Shown: positions 19,817-33,800 of the stretch, piece by piece
Layout: each line of letters begins with the position of its first letter
How positions within the stretch are numbered: position 1 is the stretch's first letter
NCBI GenBank assembly: GCA_017451485.1
Contig: JAFTOG010000008.1
Location: 1 to 64,000, forward strand
Direction of reading: 5' to 3'
DNA length: 64,000 bases
DNA from: Clostridia bacterium
Lineage (GTDB): Bacteria; Bacillota; Clostridia; Oscillospirales; CAG-272
The notes under the pieces: model-generated
Seen by the model: only the letters and a program-made list of their open reading frames with translations
Told to the model about the DNA's origin: nothing
Database searches by the model: none
Translations under genes and position numbers: made by a program

Positions 19817-21306
19817 ACGCAAGACCCGAAGAAATCAGCACCATAATAAAGCAACAAATAAAAAATTACAAATCCCGTATCGAAATGAAGGAAACGGGAA
19901 CCGTTATTCTCGTGGGTGACGGTATAGCAAAGGTATACGGTCTTTCCGATTGTATGTCAAGTGAGCTCCTTGAATTTGAGGATGGAAGCTACGGTATGGC
20001 ACAAAACCTTGAAACGGAGACTGTATCCGTCGCTATCCTTTCCGACTCCGGTAATATCCACGAGGGTACAGTAGTAAGAAGGACCGGCAGGGTTGTTTCC
20101 GTGCCTGTTGGCGAGGGAATGCTTGGCAGAGTTGTAGATGCACTCGGTATGCCAATAGACGGAAAGGGCGACACAGGGTGCCGTATAAGACGCCCCATCG
20201 AGTCCGATGCCCCCGGTATTATTGAGAGAAAAAGTGTATCTGTGCCCTTGCACACGGGTATTACTGCTATTGACAGCATGATACCGATAGGAAGAGGACA
20301 ACGTGAGCTTATAATCGGTGACAGACAAACAGGTAAAACCGAAATTGCCATTGATACAATAATCAACCAAAAGGGCAAGGATGTAATATGTATCTATGTA
20401 GCCATAGGTCAGAAAAACACCTCTGTTGTTCAGCTTGCAAGTGAGCTTACAAAATCGGGAGCTATGGAATATACCATTATCGTTTCCGCATCTGCATCCC
20501 AGAGTGCCCCATTACAGTATATAGCTCCCTATTCCGGCTGTGCTATGGCAGAGTATTTCAGAGAAAAGGGCAAGGATGTGTTAATAATTTATGATGACCT
20601 GTCCAAGCACGCTGTAGCATACAGAGCACTGTCCCTCCTTATAAGAAGACCTCCGGGCAGAGAAGCATACCCGGGTGATGTATTCTATCTCCACTCCCGT
20701 CTGCTTGAAAGAGCTGCCTGTGTGGATGAAAAATACGGTGGTGGCTCCATTACTGCCCTGCCCATTATTGAAACACAGGCAGGTGATGTTTCTGCCTATA
20801 TACCCACAAATGTAATCTCCATTACAGACGGACAGATATTCCTTGAGACTGAGCTGTTCAATGCAGGAATTATGCCTGCTATAAACCCCGGTATTTCCGT
20901 ATCCCGTGTAGGCGGCTCTGCCCAGATAAAAGCAATGAAGAAGGTATCCGGAGAGCTTAAGCTCCTCTACTCCCAGTACAGGGAGCTCCGTTCCTTTGCA
21001 CAGTTCGGCTCCGATCTTGATGCCGACACAAAGAAGCGTCTTGCCCTTGGCGAACGCATTGTAGAGATACTTAAGCAGAACAGAAACTCACCTATCCGAG
21101 CAGGTGCCCAGGTTGTAATCGTTTATGCAGTTATAAACGGATATTTTGACTCCGTTCCTGTATCAGAGGTTAAAAAATACGAAAGGCTCCTTTGCGAAAA
21201 GCTGGAGCACGAGTACTCCTCCCTTCTTTCAAGGCTTGAGAGTGGAAGCTATGAAAAGACAGATATTGAAGAAATGAAGATGGCTCTTTCAGAGCTTATG
21301 AGGTAA
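19813..21306 (+). CDS. atpA: F-type ATP synthase subunit alpha
   Basis: This 497-aa subunit has the nucleotide-binding P-loop [11 protein letters not shown], the [12 protein letters not shown] hinge and the family block [17 protein letters not shown]. It is the regulatory alpha subunit of the catalytic head. Length is normal. The start overlaps the atpH stop by 4 bases. Confidence 0.97.
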   Translation: MNARPEEISTIIKQQIKNYKSRIEMKETGTVILVGDGIAKVYGLSDCMSSELLEFEDGSYGMAQNLETETVSVAILSDSGNIHEGTVVRRTGRVVSVPVGEGMLGRVVDALGMPIDGKGDTGCRIRRPIESDAPGIIERKSVSVPLHTGITAIDSMIPIGRGQRELIIGDRQTGKTEIAIDTIINQKGKDVICIYVAIGQKNTSVVQLASELTKSGAMEYTIIVSASASQSAPLQYIAPYSGCAMAEYFREKGKDVLIIYDDLSKHAVAYRALSLLIRRPPGREAYPGDVFYLHSRLLERAACVDEKYGGGSITALPIIETQAGDVSAYIPTNVISITDGQIFLETELFNAGIMPAINPGISVSRVGGSAQIKAMKKVSGELKLLYSQYRELRSFAQFGSDLDADTKKRLALGERIVEILKQNRNSPIRAGAQVVIVYAVINGYFDSVPVSEVKKYERLLCEKLEHEYSSLLSRLESGSYEKTDIEEMKMALSELMR

Positions 21307-21308
21307 TT

Positions 21309-22112
21309 ATGGGAGCGGATATTAAAGGTCTACGCACCCGTATTAAAAGCGTAAGCTCCACTCTACAGCTTACAAGGGCTATGGGGCTTGTAGCATCGTC
21401 AAAGATACGCAAGGCTCAGCTTGTCCGTTCCTGTGCTCTTGAATATGCAACCAGTCTATCCTCAATCGTTGATGTACTGACATCCTCAAGAGAATGTGAA
21501 AAAAGCCCCTATCTTAAGGAGGCTGAGGGAGAAACAAGGCTTATTGTTATAGCCGGAGACCGTGGACTTGCAGGTGGATATAACGCAAATATTTTTCGGT
21601 TTTTAAGAGAGCTGGAGGCTGATAAATTTACTCCCATAGGCAAAAAAGCGTGTGAAAAGCTGTCTGCATCCATTGTATCCTCCGAGCATTTTTCCCATTC
21701 TGATGCTATGGCTCTGGCAACGGAGCTGTGCCGTGATTTTAAGAACGGAAAATGCACAAGGGTGGGTATAGTTTACACAAAATATGTGTCTATGATGACC
21801 CAGACACCCGATGTAAAATGGATACTCCCCCTTACAAAATCGGAAAATACACCCTCCTCTGCCTCAGCTGTATTTGAGCCGGATGAGGAGACTATGCTGG
21901 AGTCCTCCGTACCCCTTTATACTGCAGGACTGCTCTATGCCTGTGTAAAGGAGAGCTTTGCCTGTGAGGTGGTGGCAAGAAGAAGTGCCATGGACTCGGC
22001 AGGAAAGAACGCCACAGCCATGATAGACGAGCTTATGCTTAAATACAACCGTGCAAGACAGGGCACGATAACACAGGAAATTACGGAAATAGTTGCAGGA
22101 AGCAATACTTAA
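21309..22112 (+). CDS. atpG: F-type ATP synthase subunit gamma
   Basis: This 267-aa central rotor shaft has conserved ends: KGLRTRIKSVSSTLQLTRAM at the N-terminus and NRARQGTITQEITEIVAGS at the C-terminus. GDRGLAGGYNANIF is diagnostic. It is slightly short compared with about 285-290 in most bacteria, mainly in the middle. Confidence 0.95.
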   Translation: MGADIKGLRTRIKSVSSTLQLTRAMGLVASSKIRKAQLVRSCALEYATSLSSIVDVLTSSRECEKSPYLKEAEGETRLIVIAGDRGLAGGYNANIFRFLRELEADKFTPIGKKACEKLSASIVSSEHFSHSDAMALATELCRDFKNGKCTRVGIVYTKYVSMMTQTPDVKWILPLTKSENTPSSASAVFEPDEETMLESSVPLYTAGLLYACVKESFACEVVARRSAMDSAGKNATAMIDELMLKYNRARQGTITQEITEIVAGSNT

Positions 22113-22156
22113 TACGATTACGCCACACAAGTACAGTAAATACTGCATTTACTTTA

Positions 22157-22177
22157 ATTCTGCATTCTGCACTCTGC
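22157..22177. repeat. Heptamer tandem repeat between atpG and atpD
   Basis: Three copies of ATTCTGC/ACTCTGC stand in the 89-base gap that separates atpG from atpD, the only sizeable gap in the operon. This low-complexity type is probably a slipped-strand insertion of no coding value. Confidence 0.6.
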
Positions 22178-22186
22178 ATTCACTAA

Positions 22187-23859
<1,673 letters not shown>

Positions 23860-23861
23860 AT

Positions 23862-23990
23862 AAATACCACCCGCATAGGGTGGTATTTTATCTTCGGGTA
23901 TAGCCATAGACATTACCGGCTTACGCACTTCCTCAAAGGTGAAGGCTTAATGTATAACTACGCTACCGTAGCGTGGTTTTATTTGCCCGA
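23862..23990. repeat. Dispersed hairpin repeat copy
   Basis: This copy shares the CCACCC-hairpin, CTCAAAGGTGAAGGCTTA, ATGTATAACT and TTTATTTGCCCGAA blocks with 31-281. Its variable hairpin is CCACGCTACGGTAGCGT-like on the reverse strand (CTACGCTACCGTAGCGTGG forward). The first stem with its T run may also terminate the atp transcript. Confidence 0.75.
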
Positions 23991-23996
23991 AATAGC

Positions 23997-24026
23997 AAAA
24001 AACAGCCACAGGGTGGCTGTTTTTCC
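23997..24026. terminator. Terminator between atp operon and phosphatase gene
   Basis: AAAACAGCCAC/GTGGCTGTTTT with a short loop, flanked by A and T runs; it can work in both directions. Confidence 0.85.
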
Positions 24027-24039
24027 TATTTAATTGCTA

Positions 24040-24570
24040 TTATACGTCGTAAATTGCAAGAGCACAGTTATCCTGAGAATAGTTAAAGAACTCCTCATTT
24101 GTCATATCCTCAAAGTAGGTTTTTATGACACGGCACACTCCACCGTGGGTGACAAGAAGCACATTTTTGTCGGAGTATTTTTCTCTTAACTCATCAAGTA
24201 GACTGTATACCCTGTATGCCACCTGCATCATAGACTCACCCCCGGGATACCTAAAGGCAAACTGACGCTTATTGCCGAGAAAGCCCTCGCTTTTTCTGTG
24301 TACGCCCTCATAAACTCCGTAATTCTGCTCTGTAAGACGGTTGTCGATTTTCATTAGGGCATTGCATTTTTCGTTTATGATTTCTGCTGTGTGCATTGCT
24401 CTTTTAAGTGGTGATACTATTACTATTTCTATGCCCTCGTTTTTCAGGATATCGGCAGCTGCTCTTGCCTGCTCCCGCCCTCTTTCTGTAAGCTCCACAT
24501 CCGTAATTCCGCTTACCCTCCACTCCACATTCCATGTGGTTTCTCCGTGTCTTGCAACATACAGCTTCAT
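24040..24570 (-). CDS. Histidine phosphatase family protein (phosphoglycerate mutase-like)
   Basis: This 176-aa protein carries the RHGE phosphohistidine motif at residues 7-10, SPLKRAMHTAEII, and the second histidine in VTHGGVCR. It is shorter than cofactor-dependent phosphoglycerate mutase, so it is more likely a broad phosphatase (for example GpmB, CobC or PhoE type). It is a single gene on this strand. Confidence 0.88.
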   Translation of the reverse strand: MKLYVARHGETTWNVEWRVSGITDVELTERGREQARAAADILKNEGIEIVIVSPLKRAMHTAEIINEKCNALMKIDNRLTEQNYGVYEGVHRKSEGFLGNKRQFAFRYPGGESMMQVAYRVYSLLDELREKYSDKNVLLVTHGGVCRVIKTYFEDMTNEEFFNYSQDNCALAIYDV

Positions 24571-24717
24571 TATTTGTACTCCTCTAAAAACCTTATATAC
24601 CCTTGATTAGTTTTAACCGTTTTTATTTTATCATACAAAAACGAGGCTGTCAATGAGACAAAAAAATGAATATTTTTATACACTTTGTACAAAAATTTAC
24701 AAAAAAAATTTTTTTGC

Positions 24718-24746
24718 TTGAATTTTTATTCATTATATAGTATAAT
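24718..24746 (+). promoter_or_regulatory. Promoter of the giant surface-protein gene
   Basis: TTGAAT (24718-24723) and TATAAT (24741-24746) have a 17-base spacer, inside a very AT-rich stretch. Confidence 0.65.
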
Positions 24747-24809
24747 TTAACCGATTATTTTATAATAATTATAGAAAATACAACGATGATTACATATTGG
24801 AGGACAGAT

Positions 24810-27800
24810 ATGGAAGAAAAAGCAACTACATTCATCAAATGCGAATGTGAAAACGGCGTATTTGTATGGAAGCATCCGGCTGAAAGCTTCGATTCGTCTT
24901 GCGTTGTCGATGTTAAAAATGACCAGGAGGCTGTATTTGCCGTTGGCAAGGAGATAATAGATATTCTCCCCAGAGGCAGCTATCGCCTTACTCCTCAAGC
25001 AACACCCGGACTCACAAGGCGTTTTGGCCGAGTAGCAGGCATTAACGATCAGTTCCAGTGCCAGCTTTATTTTGTAAACAAGGCAACCCCCTCAGCAGCA
25101 GAGTGGGAATTTGACGAGAAGATCCAGTATATGGATCCCAAGCTCTCAATTCCCGTGTTCCTCGGTGCTAAGGGTAGCGTAGCATTCAAGGTAGCCAACA
25201 CCCCTAAGATCCTTATGGGATCTATGGGAAACGACTGTATTGGAGATCAGGCTAAGCTTATGCAGATACTGACTGCATTTGTTATTCCCAGAATCAAGGC
25301 GTATATCATGAGATATATCACCACAAACAAGACTCCTATTACAGAGCTCGAAAACAATATACAGAAGCTTACACCCTTTGTATTTAACCTTTTGTACAAT
25401 GACCTTATGGGTATCGGTGTTCAGCTGTTTGGCTTCCGTACAGCTTCATTTGATAAGCAGAGAGCAGGTGCATTCCCCCAGCAGGCTCAGGCACCCCAGC
25501 AGGCTCAGATGGCTCAGTCCCAGGCAAAACCTGCTGCTCCCCAATCTCAGCAGGCACCCCAGCAGGCTGCTCCCTCTCCCGAGCAGATAGCAGAGGGCTT
25601 TTATATGAAGGCTATGGCTCTCGCTTCTCAGAACAAATTTGACGAGGCGATAGAAATCCTTTCCAAGATTCCTAAGTTCAAGGACAGCGAGGAAAAGATT
25701 GAGCTTATTAAGCAAAAGAAGGAGGATATGCATAAGGAGGCCACTTATACTCAGGCTATTCAGCATATGAAGGCAAACTCCAACAATATCCCCGCACTCA
25801 AGAAAATAATTGAGATAATAACTCCTATTGCCGACTATAAGGATACAAAGAAGCTTATCTCCACTATTGAGGCCCGTTGCGAGGAGCTTAAGGTACTCGA
25901 GGAAAAGAGAAAGGCAGAGGCTGAAAAGCTTGCTGCCGAGAAAAAGGTAAAGCAGGAAAAGAGAAAGCGTGCTATGAAGCGTTTCTGCAAGATCGGTATT
26001 CCGATAATTGCCTTCGTTGTAGCAGCCGTTCTTACTACATTACTCTTCATTGTACCTACAGTTCAAATCGGTAATGCAGATGATCTTCTTGTGCAGGGCA
26101 AGTACGACGAGGCTCTTAAGATATATAAGGACCTTGACGGCTTCTCCAACAGCGACCAGAGAATTTCTGTAGCTAAGGGTGCTAAGCAGATCCAAAACGG
26201 AAACTTCAAGGGTGGTATCAACGCTATCCTTTCCGCAGGAGTTCCTGTAACTCTTACATACAATATGGGTGGAGGCGACTTCTCCGGTAATGCTTACCTA
26301 AGTGCTAACGGTGGCTCCGTAGCTTCTACTCCCTCTCTCCTTTCCTCCACAGGAAATACTGTTGTAGTTCCTCTCGCAGACGGTCCTGCCGCTACTGTTG
26401 TTGAAAACTATGCAGCAGGTAGCTCCTTGAAGGACATTAAGACTCCCGGCAGACAGGGCTATACATTCATTAAATGGAAGCTCGCATCTCAGACCTTTAC
26501 AGTTGAGGGTGGCGAGAAGTATGCTGTAGTTCTCACAGCAGAATGGTCCTGCAACGATTACAGCATTTCCTATAACCTCAACGGTGGAAAAATGAACGGC
26601 GGTATATTTGCATATACAGCTGAAAGTGACGACATTGTTCTTCCCATCCCCACCAAAACAGGTTACACATTCCTTGGCTGGACAGGAACAGACCTTTCCA
26701 CTCCTACAAAGAATGTTACAATCCCCAAAGGCAGTGCAGGAAACAGATCCTACAAGGCTAACTGGAAGGTTAACGATTATACAATCACATTCAACACTAA
26801 CGGTGGTACTCTTGCAAACGGAAATGAGCTTGGAGTTTCCTACGGTTCCACTTATATTCTTCCCACACCTGTAAAGGCAGGTCACACCTTTATTGGCTGG
26901 TTTGACAGCAATGATATAAAATATACTAACGGCAGCTGGTCAAGAACAGAGGACGTTGTTCTTATCGCTGAGTGGGAAGTAAACACATACAGTATCTATT
27001 TCGCTGATACATATGTAGACAATACCTATTTACCCGGAAGCACATCTACAAAGATAGATGTTACTTACGGTAACACATACACACTTATCAGCAATGTAAT
27101 AAGACCCGGTTATACATTCGTTGGCTGGTACTCCGATGCTTCCCTCACAGCTCCCTTTGTACCCGGAGAATATCTTACAGATGGTGATACAACACTGTAT
27201 CCTAAGTTTACAGCCAACTCCTACACTGTAACTCTTGATCCCCGGGATGGCGAGTTTACAGGAGATACAGAGGTTACTGTAACCTTTGATGCATCCTATG
27301 ACCTCGGCGAGCCCACTATGTACGGCTATGACTTCCTCGGCTGGTACTATATAAACGGCTCAGATGAAACCTATGTTGCTTCAACCGGAACATGGGAAAT
27401 AAGCAAGAATGTAGAGCTTTATGCTAAGTATGGCATCTCCGAGTATGTACTCACACTCGAAAACATTGAGCATATCAGTGGCGAGGATTATATTCACTCC
27501 GCAACCTCCAGCATCCAGATAGATGTAGTATTCTTTGAAGACTTTACTCTTCCCACTCCCACAAGAACAGGTCACACCTTTGGTGGCTGGGTTGACGGCG
27601 AGGGCACTCCCTACGAAAGTGGCGAATGGCTCTACGCTACCGACCTTACTCTCTTCCCTGTATGGAATCCTATTACATACACAGTAACACTCGAGCCCAA
27701 CGATGGAACAGTTGATCCCACATCTATGGAGATTCCCTATGACGCTGAATACGAGCTTCCCACTCCTTACCGTCAGGGTTACGAGTTCCTTGGCTGGTTG

Positions 27801-30800
27801 GATGAGAACGGCGATCCCGTTGATTTGATCGGTACATGGGCTATCGCAGAGGATTGCACTCTTACAGCAGGATGGGAGGTAGGTGTTTACACCGGTATCC
27901 TTGACGATACAAACGGTGGATGCAATGTAACCTACAACTACAATTACACAGACTGTCCTGATCCCGTTACTGTTTTCGTGGCTAACGGCGAAACGCTCAG
28001 CTATCCCACACCTCCTACAAGAAGCGATTATATCTTTGCAGGCTGGTACTTAGATGCAGAATGCACAGACCGTTACGGTTTCAGCGAAAACATTACAGAA
28101 GACTTTACCCTTTACGCTAAGTGGATTGCACCTAATCTCTCATACGAAAGTGTAATGTATGTCGGCAGCTCTGTATATGTAACCTATAATTCCAACGATC
28201 CTGAAAAATACCCATTTGTTCCTCTTGTTAGCGGAACAATAACCGTATATTCAACCAGCAATTCTGTCGATACATACGGATTCTTGTACAACAGCAACGG
28301 AGATCAGCTGATATACAATGATGACGGAGGATCCGACAGAAACTTCCGTTACAGCTACAGTGTTACAGCAGGTGAGCTCTATTATATCGGTACAAGACCC
28401 TACAGCGGTTCCTCAGGATACTGTACTGTTTATATTAGCGGTACATATACTCCCACAAGCTCTGCTACTGTAACAAATGCAGGCTATATGTACGACGACA
28501 ATTCGACCTTTGAGTTCGATAATAACTACGGCTCAAGCTATGAGCTTCCCACACCTGTACGCCCCGGCTACACATTCCTCGGCTGGACAGTTAACGGTGA
28601 GCCTGTAGAAAGCACAGGTACATGGACATACGAAACCGATGTAACCTTCGTTCCCACTTGGGAAATTACAACATACACCCTTACTATCGTTTATGCAGAC
28701 GGCGTAACAGAGAATGAAACTGTTACTCTCCACTACGGTGATGAGTTTACTCTTGATGAGCTTACAAGAGTCGGCTACGACTTCCTTGGCTGGTTCGACG
28801 AGGGTGGTACAGAGTACACAAGCGGTACATGGACAACAGAAAGCGACGTTACAGTTACTGCAAGCTGGGAGGCACACGAGCATACAATCACATTTGAGGA
28901 TTCCGTTTATGTTCCCGGCTCTCTCACAGTTACATACAATTTCAACGGCGGTAGCGGAAGCACATCCTCTGTAACTCTTGACGAGGGTGATACACTTTCA
29001 TATCCCACAAAGCCCTGGAAGTCCGGTTATGTATTCCTTGGCTGGTTCACAGATTCTGCTTGTACAACTCCCTTCAACTTCGACGAGGAATTGACAGAGG
29101 ATACAACCCTTTACGCAGGCTGGCTTGACCTTAGCACAACATACGGCACAAGCTTCTCTAACCCCGACCCAACCGAATATACATCAGGCGTATATCTCAC
29201 AGTAACCCCGGATACAGCAACAAGATACATTATTGTAAGAGCTACAGAATCAGGAAGCCACTCTGTAAAGTGCAATTCAAGCTCCACCTACAACAGCGGC
29301 AGATTCTATGTATCCGTTTACAACTACACCACAAGCACATCAATCTACTCCAGCTCCCTTGTAGATGAATATACAAGAACTATTACCTTTGACTGTGCTG
29401 AGGGCGATATTATAGTTATCGGATACAGCCGTTACTCGGATTATATCAGTGCTTACTTCTGGTTCTCAGGCTTTGAAAGCGTAACAAGCACAGTTACTGC
29501 TGCTCCTACTCCTTCCGTTAACTACGGTAGCGAATCCTCCTATGCACAGAATGTTGAGTTCGGTGAGATCGTTACACTTCACGTTCCTTACCGTCAGGGC
29601 TACACATTCCTCGGCTGGTATAACGGCGATGACCTTGTAGAAAGCGGTGCATGGAGCATTGACAGCGATGTTACACTTACTCCTATGTGGGAGGTAACAG
29701 ACTATGTTATCACTCTTGATCCCGCAGGTGGATCGATAAATACTGAATCTATCACTCTTAACTACGGTGATGATTACACACTTTCAGACCCCACAAGAAC
29801 CGGCTACGACTTTGCAGGCTGGTTTGACGAGGCGGGCACACAGTATACATCCGGCACATGGACACTTGAAAGTGATCTTACACTTACTGCACGTTGGACT
29901 GCTCACACCCACTCCGTTACATTTGAAGATGTTTCAGGTGTTAAGGACGGTGTAAGAGTAACATACGATTATAACTACGCAGGAAGCGTTCCTTCCATAG
30001 TTGCAGTTGCAGAAGGTGCTACTCTTTCATATCCTACAATGCCCACAAGATCCGGCTATGTATTCACAGGCTGGTACACAGATGCAGATTGCACTGTTCC
30101 CTACGACTTTACAGGTGATATTACATCCAACATGACACTCTATGCAGGCTGGTATGCAACATCATCCTTTAATGCAAGTGCTTACTACTACGGTCAGGTT
30201 GATCCTACTCAGTACACAACATCTGCATTCGGCTGCAGCACATCAAGCACAAGCAGCTCCTATCCCTACCAGTTCTCTATTGTAGCTCTGGAATCCGGAG
30301 AGCATACTATCTCCTACTATAACTACTATTCATCAACAAGATACGGCTACTACCTTACAATCACTAACCTTACATCAGAGGAAACACTCTTAGACACTAC
30401 AAGAATAACATCAACATCTGCTATCAATCTTGATTTTGAATGTGAGGCAGGAGATCTCATTCTTGTATCCTTCTACAGATCCAACTCCAGCTACACATCA
30501 ACAGCATACTTCCTCTTCGATGGCTTTGAGACTGTAACAAGTACAGCAACAGCTGTTTCCGACTATTCATGCGTACAGCATAATGAAAGCTCCTCCATTT
30601 CTACAACAGTATCCTTCGGTGATAATGTAGTTCTTCCTACTCCTAACCGTTTTGGCTACACATTCCTTGGCTGGTACAATGGCGATGACCTTGTAGAAAG
30701 CGGTGCATGGAGCATAGACAGTGATGTTACACTTACTCCTATGTGGGAGGAATCCGAGTATACCATCACTCTTGACGCTAACGGTGGAGAGTGCTCCGAG

Positions 30801-33800
30801 ACATCCATCACTGTATCTATGTCCGATACAGTTACTCTTCCAACACCTACATGGGAGGGACACACCTTCCTTGGCTGGTATAACGGCCGTACTCTTTATA
30901 CAGGCGGCACATGGACCAACGACACAGATATAACTCTTGTGGCTAAGTGGTCCACCACACAGCATACCGTTACATTTGATGATATCGCAGCAGATTCTGC
31001 TACTGTTACAATTGTATACGATCGCAATTACCCCGGTTGTCTCACATCTGAGGAAACCTATACAAACGGTGAGGATATTGCATATCCATCTACCCCTGTA
31101 AGATCCGGCTACACATTTACAGGCTGGTACACAGATCCCGAGTGCACAGAGTTCTTTGACTTCTCCGAGAATGTAACAGAGGATATCACTCTCTATGCAG
31201 GCTGGGTTGTAGTTTCCTCTACTCAGTTCATTGACCCCACAGAATATTCATATGAAACACCTTACCAGAGATCTACAAGCGGTACTAACCAGCTTAGCCC
31301 CTATAAGTTCTACATTTTGGCTAATGAAGAAGGTACTCACGCTATTTACTACTCCAACTCTACATCAGCAGAGAGCAGTAAGTACTATCTCACAGTACGA
31401 AATGCTGCAACAGGCGAGCTTATCATGGCTGAAACAGCTGTTAACCATGAGGTATCTGCTTGGCTCTATTTCAACTGTGATGCAGGTACAGTTATCGAGA
31501 TATCTCTCTACAGGTATTCATCCAACTCCACAGCCTCCTTCTACTTTATTGGCTTTACAGCTATGACAAGTAATTCTAAGGCAGAGGTTTACGCCTCCGA
31601 CCTTACATACGATACAGAGTCCACCTTCAGCGAAACTGCAAACTACGGTGAGGAATTTACTCTTCCCACTCCCGTACGCCCCGGCTACACATTTACAGGC
31701 TGGTACAACGGCGAGACACTTATCGAGACAGAGACAATCACTATTACAGGTGATATTACTCTTACTCCCTCCTGGTCTGTAAACTCCTATGGGCTCACAT
31801 TCGATACAGACTGTGATACAGAAAATCCTGAGGATATGGCAGTAACCTACGATACAGAATTTACTCTTCCCGTAGTAACACGCACAGGCTATACATTTGC
31901 CGGCTGGTACAACGGTGAGACACTTATCGAGAACGGAACATGGAACTACACAGAGGATATGGCTCTTGTAGCTCATTGGACTGCTAACACCTACAATATT
32001 ATCTATAAGGATTTCCAGCCCGCTGTAACAATTACCTACGATTTCAACTATGAAGGCTCCACACCCTCATCGGTTGTTGTTAATGCCGGTGACACTCTTA
32101 CATATCCTACAGTTCCCACAAGAACCAACTATGTATTCACAGGCTGGTATACAGATGCGGATTGTACAAATGAGTACACATTCAGTAATGAAATCACTGC
32201 TGATATGACACTTTACGCAGGATGGGGATCATATACTGTATCTTCATACTACTGGACCTCCTCCAACGGAGTGCTTTATTCCACTAACAAGAATAGCAGC
32301 TCAAGCTCCTACTATCAGATAACTGCTCAGTCTCCCATTACTGTTACATTCCAGTATAGAGTATCATCTGAGGCAAACTACGACTATTTATACATCCGTA
32401 AGAACGGAGCAAATGTAGTTCCCAGCATTTCCGGAAATACCTCATACACAACATGCACAGTATCTCTCGATACAGGTGATGTTCTCAAATTTATGTACAC
32501 CAAGGACGGCAGCCAAAACAGAAATGACGACTGTGCGTATATTAAGGATCTTACATTCCACCAGACATATGAAAGCACAGCAACAGTGTCCGCAACTCAG
32601 GGTATCTGCGTAGGTGAAGCAACTTATAACGCAACCATCTCCTACGACAGTGAGCTCAACCTGCCCACTATTACCCGTCCCGGCTATACATTTACAGGCT
32701 GGTATATCGGCAACGATATTAACAGACCTATGGAGGACGGTATTATCTGGAACTACACAGAGGATCTTACACTCTTCCCCATGTGGACTTCCAACATTTA
32801 TACTGTAACATTTGATTATACAGACGGAGACGGTGCATCCCCCGAGGATGCTACCGTATCCTTCGGTGCACCCTTCGACTTTGTTGAGGTTACACGCACA
32901 GGCTACACCTTCGGTGGCTGGTCCTACAACGGAACAGTTCTCCATGACGGTGATGAGTGGAATATCCCCTCCGACGTTACACTTACTCCCGTTTGGATTC
33001 CCAATACCTACAATGTAACCTTCAACGACACAACTCCCACAAGAGGAACAGCTACCGTTATCTATGTAGACAACAACGGTTCAAGCAATACATCCCTTAC
33101 CTACAATAACGGTGATGCATTCCCCGCTGACCGTGTTCCCACAAAGGCAGGCTACATTTTCAAGGGCTGGTGCATCGACGAGGAATGTACAATTCTCTTT
33201 GACAATACACAGCCTATTGACGGAGATACTATTCTCTACGCTAAATGGGAGGAATTTGCACCCTCTGATGCATATCAGACAATAGAGATCGCTGCTCCCA
33301 CCTACACCTCATCAAATACACTGTCAATTTCAACTTACGGAACTAACAGCACAACAAAGCAGTACCGTATAATTACAGCACATGAGGCAGGTGAGCATAA
33401 AATCTACTTTACAGCAGGTAATGCAAGTGGAAACGAGCTCTTTAATCTCAGCATTGTAAACAACACAACAGGTGATGTTATAAGAGCAGATGCAGAGGTT
33501 CCCGCAACAACAGTAGATACTCCCTTTGAATCCGCAACCTTTAACTGCAATGCAGGTGATACTATTATCCTCTGCTTCTACAGCATTTACGACGGATATT
33601 CAACAACTGCACAGTTCTACTTTGAGGGCTTTGAGGCTCGTCCGGCATCCACCTCCACAGTGCTTGGCAATGTTACAGGCTTTAACTACTCCGTAGAAAC
33701 ATTTACAATGGCTGTAGAGTACGATAGCGTAATCGACATTCCTACACCCGTTCGTGATGGCTACACCTTTGATGGCTGGTACATCGGTACAGAGCCCTTT

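Noticed and set aside
25378-33018. Many alternate frames inside the giant gene
   Set aside because: Repetitive DNA gives repeated open frames; the InlB-repeat frame is unbroken for 3,017 codons.
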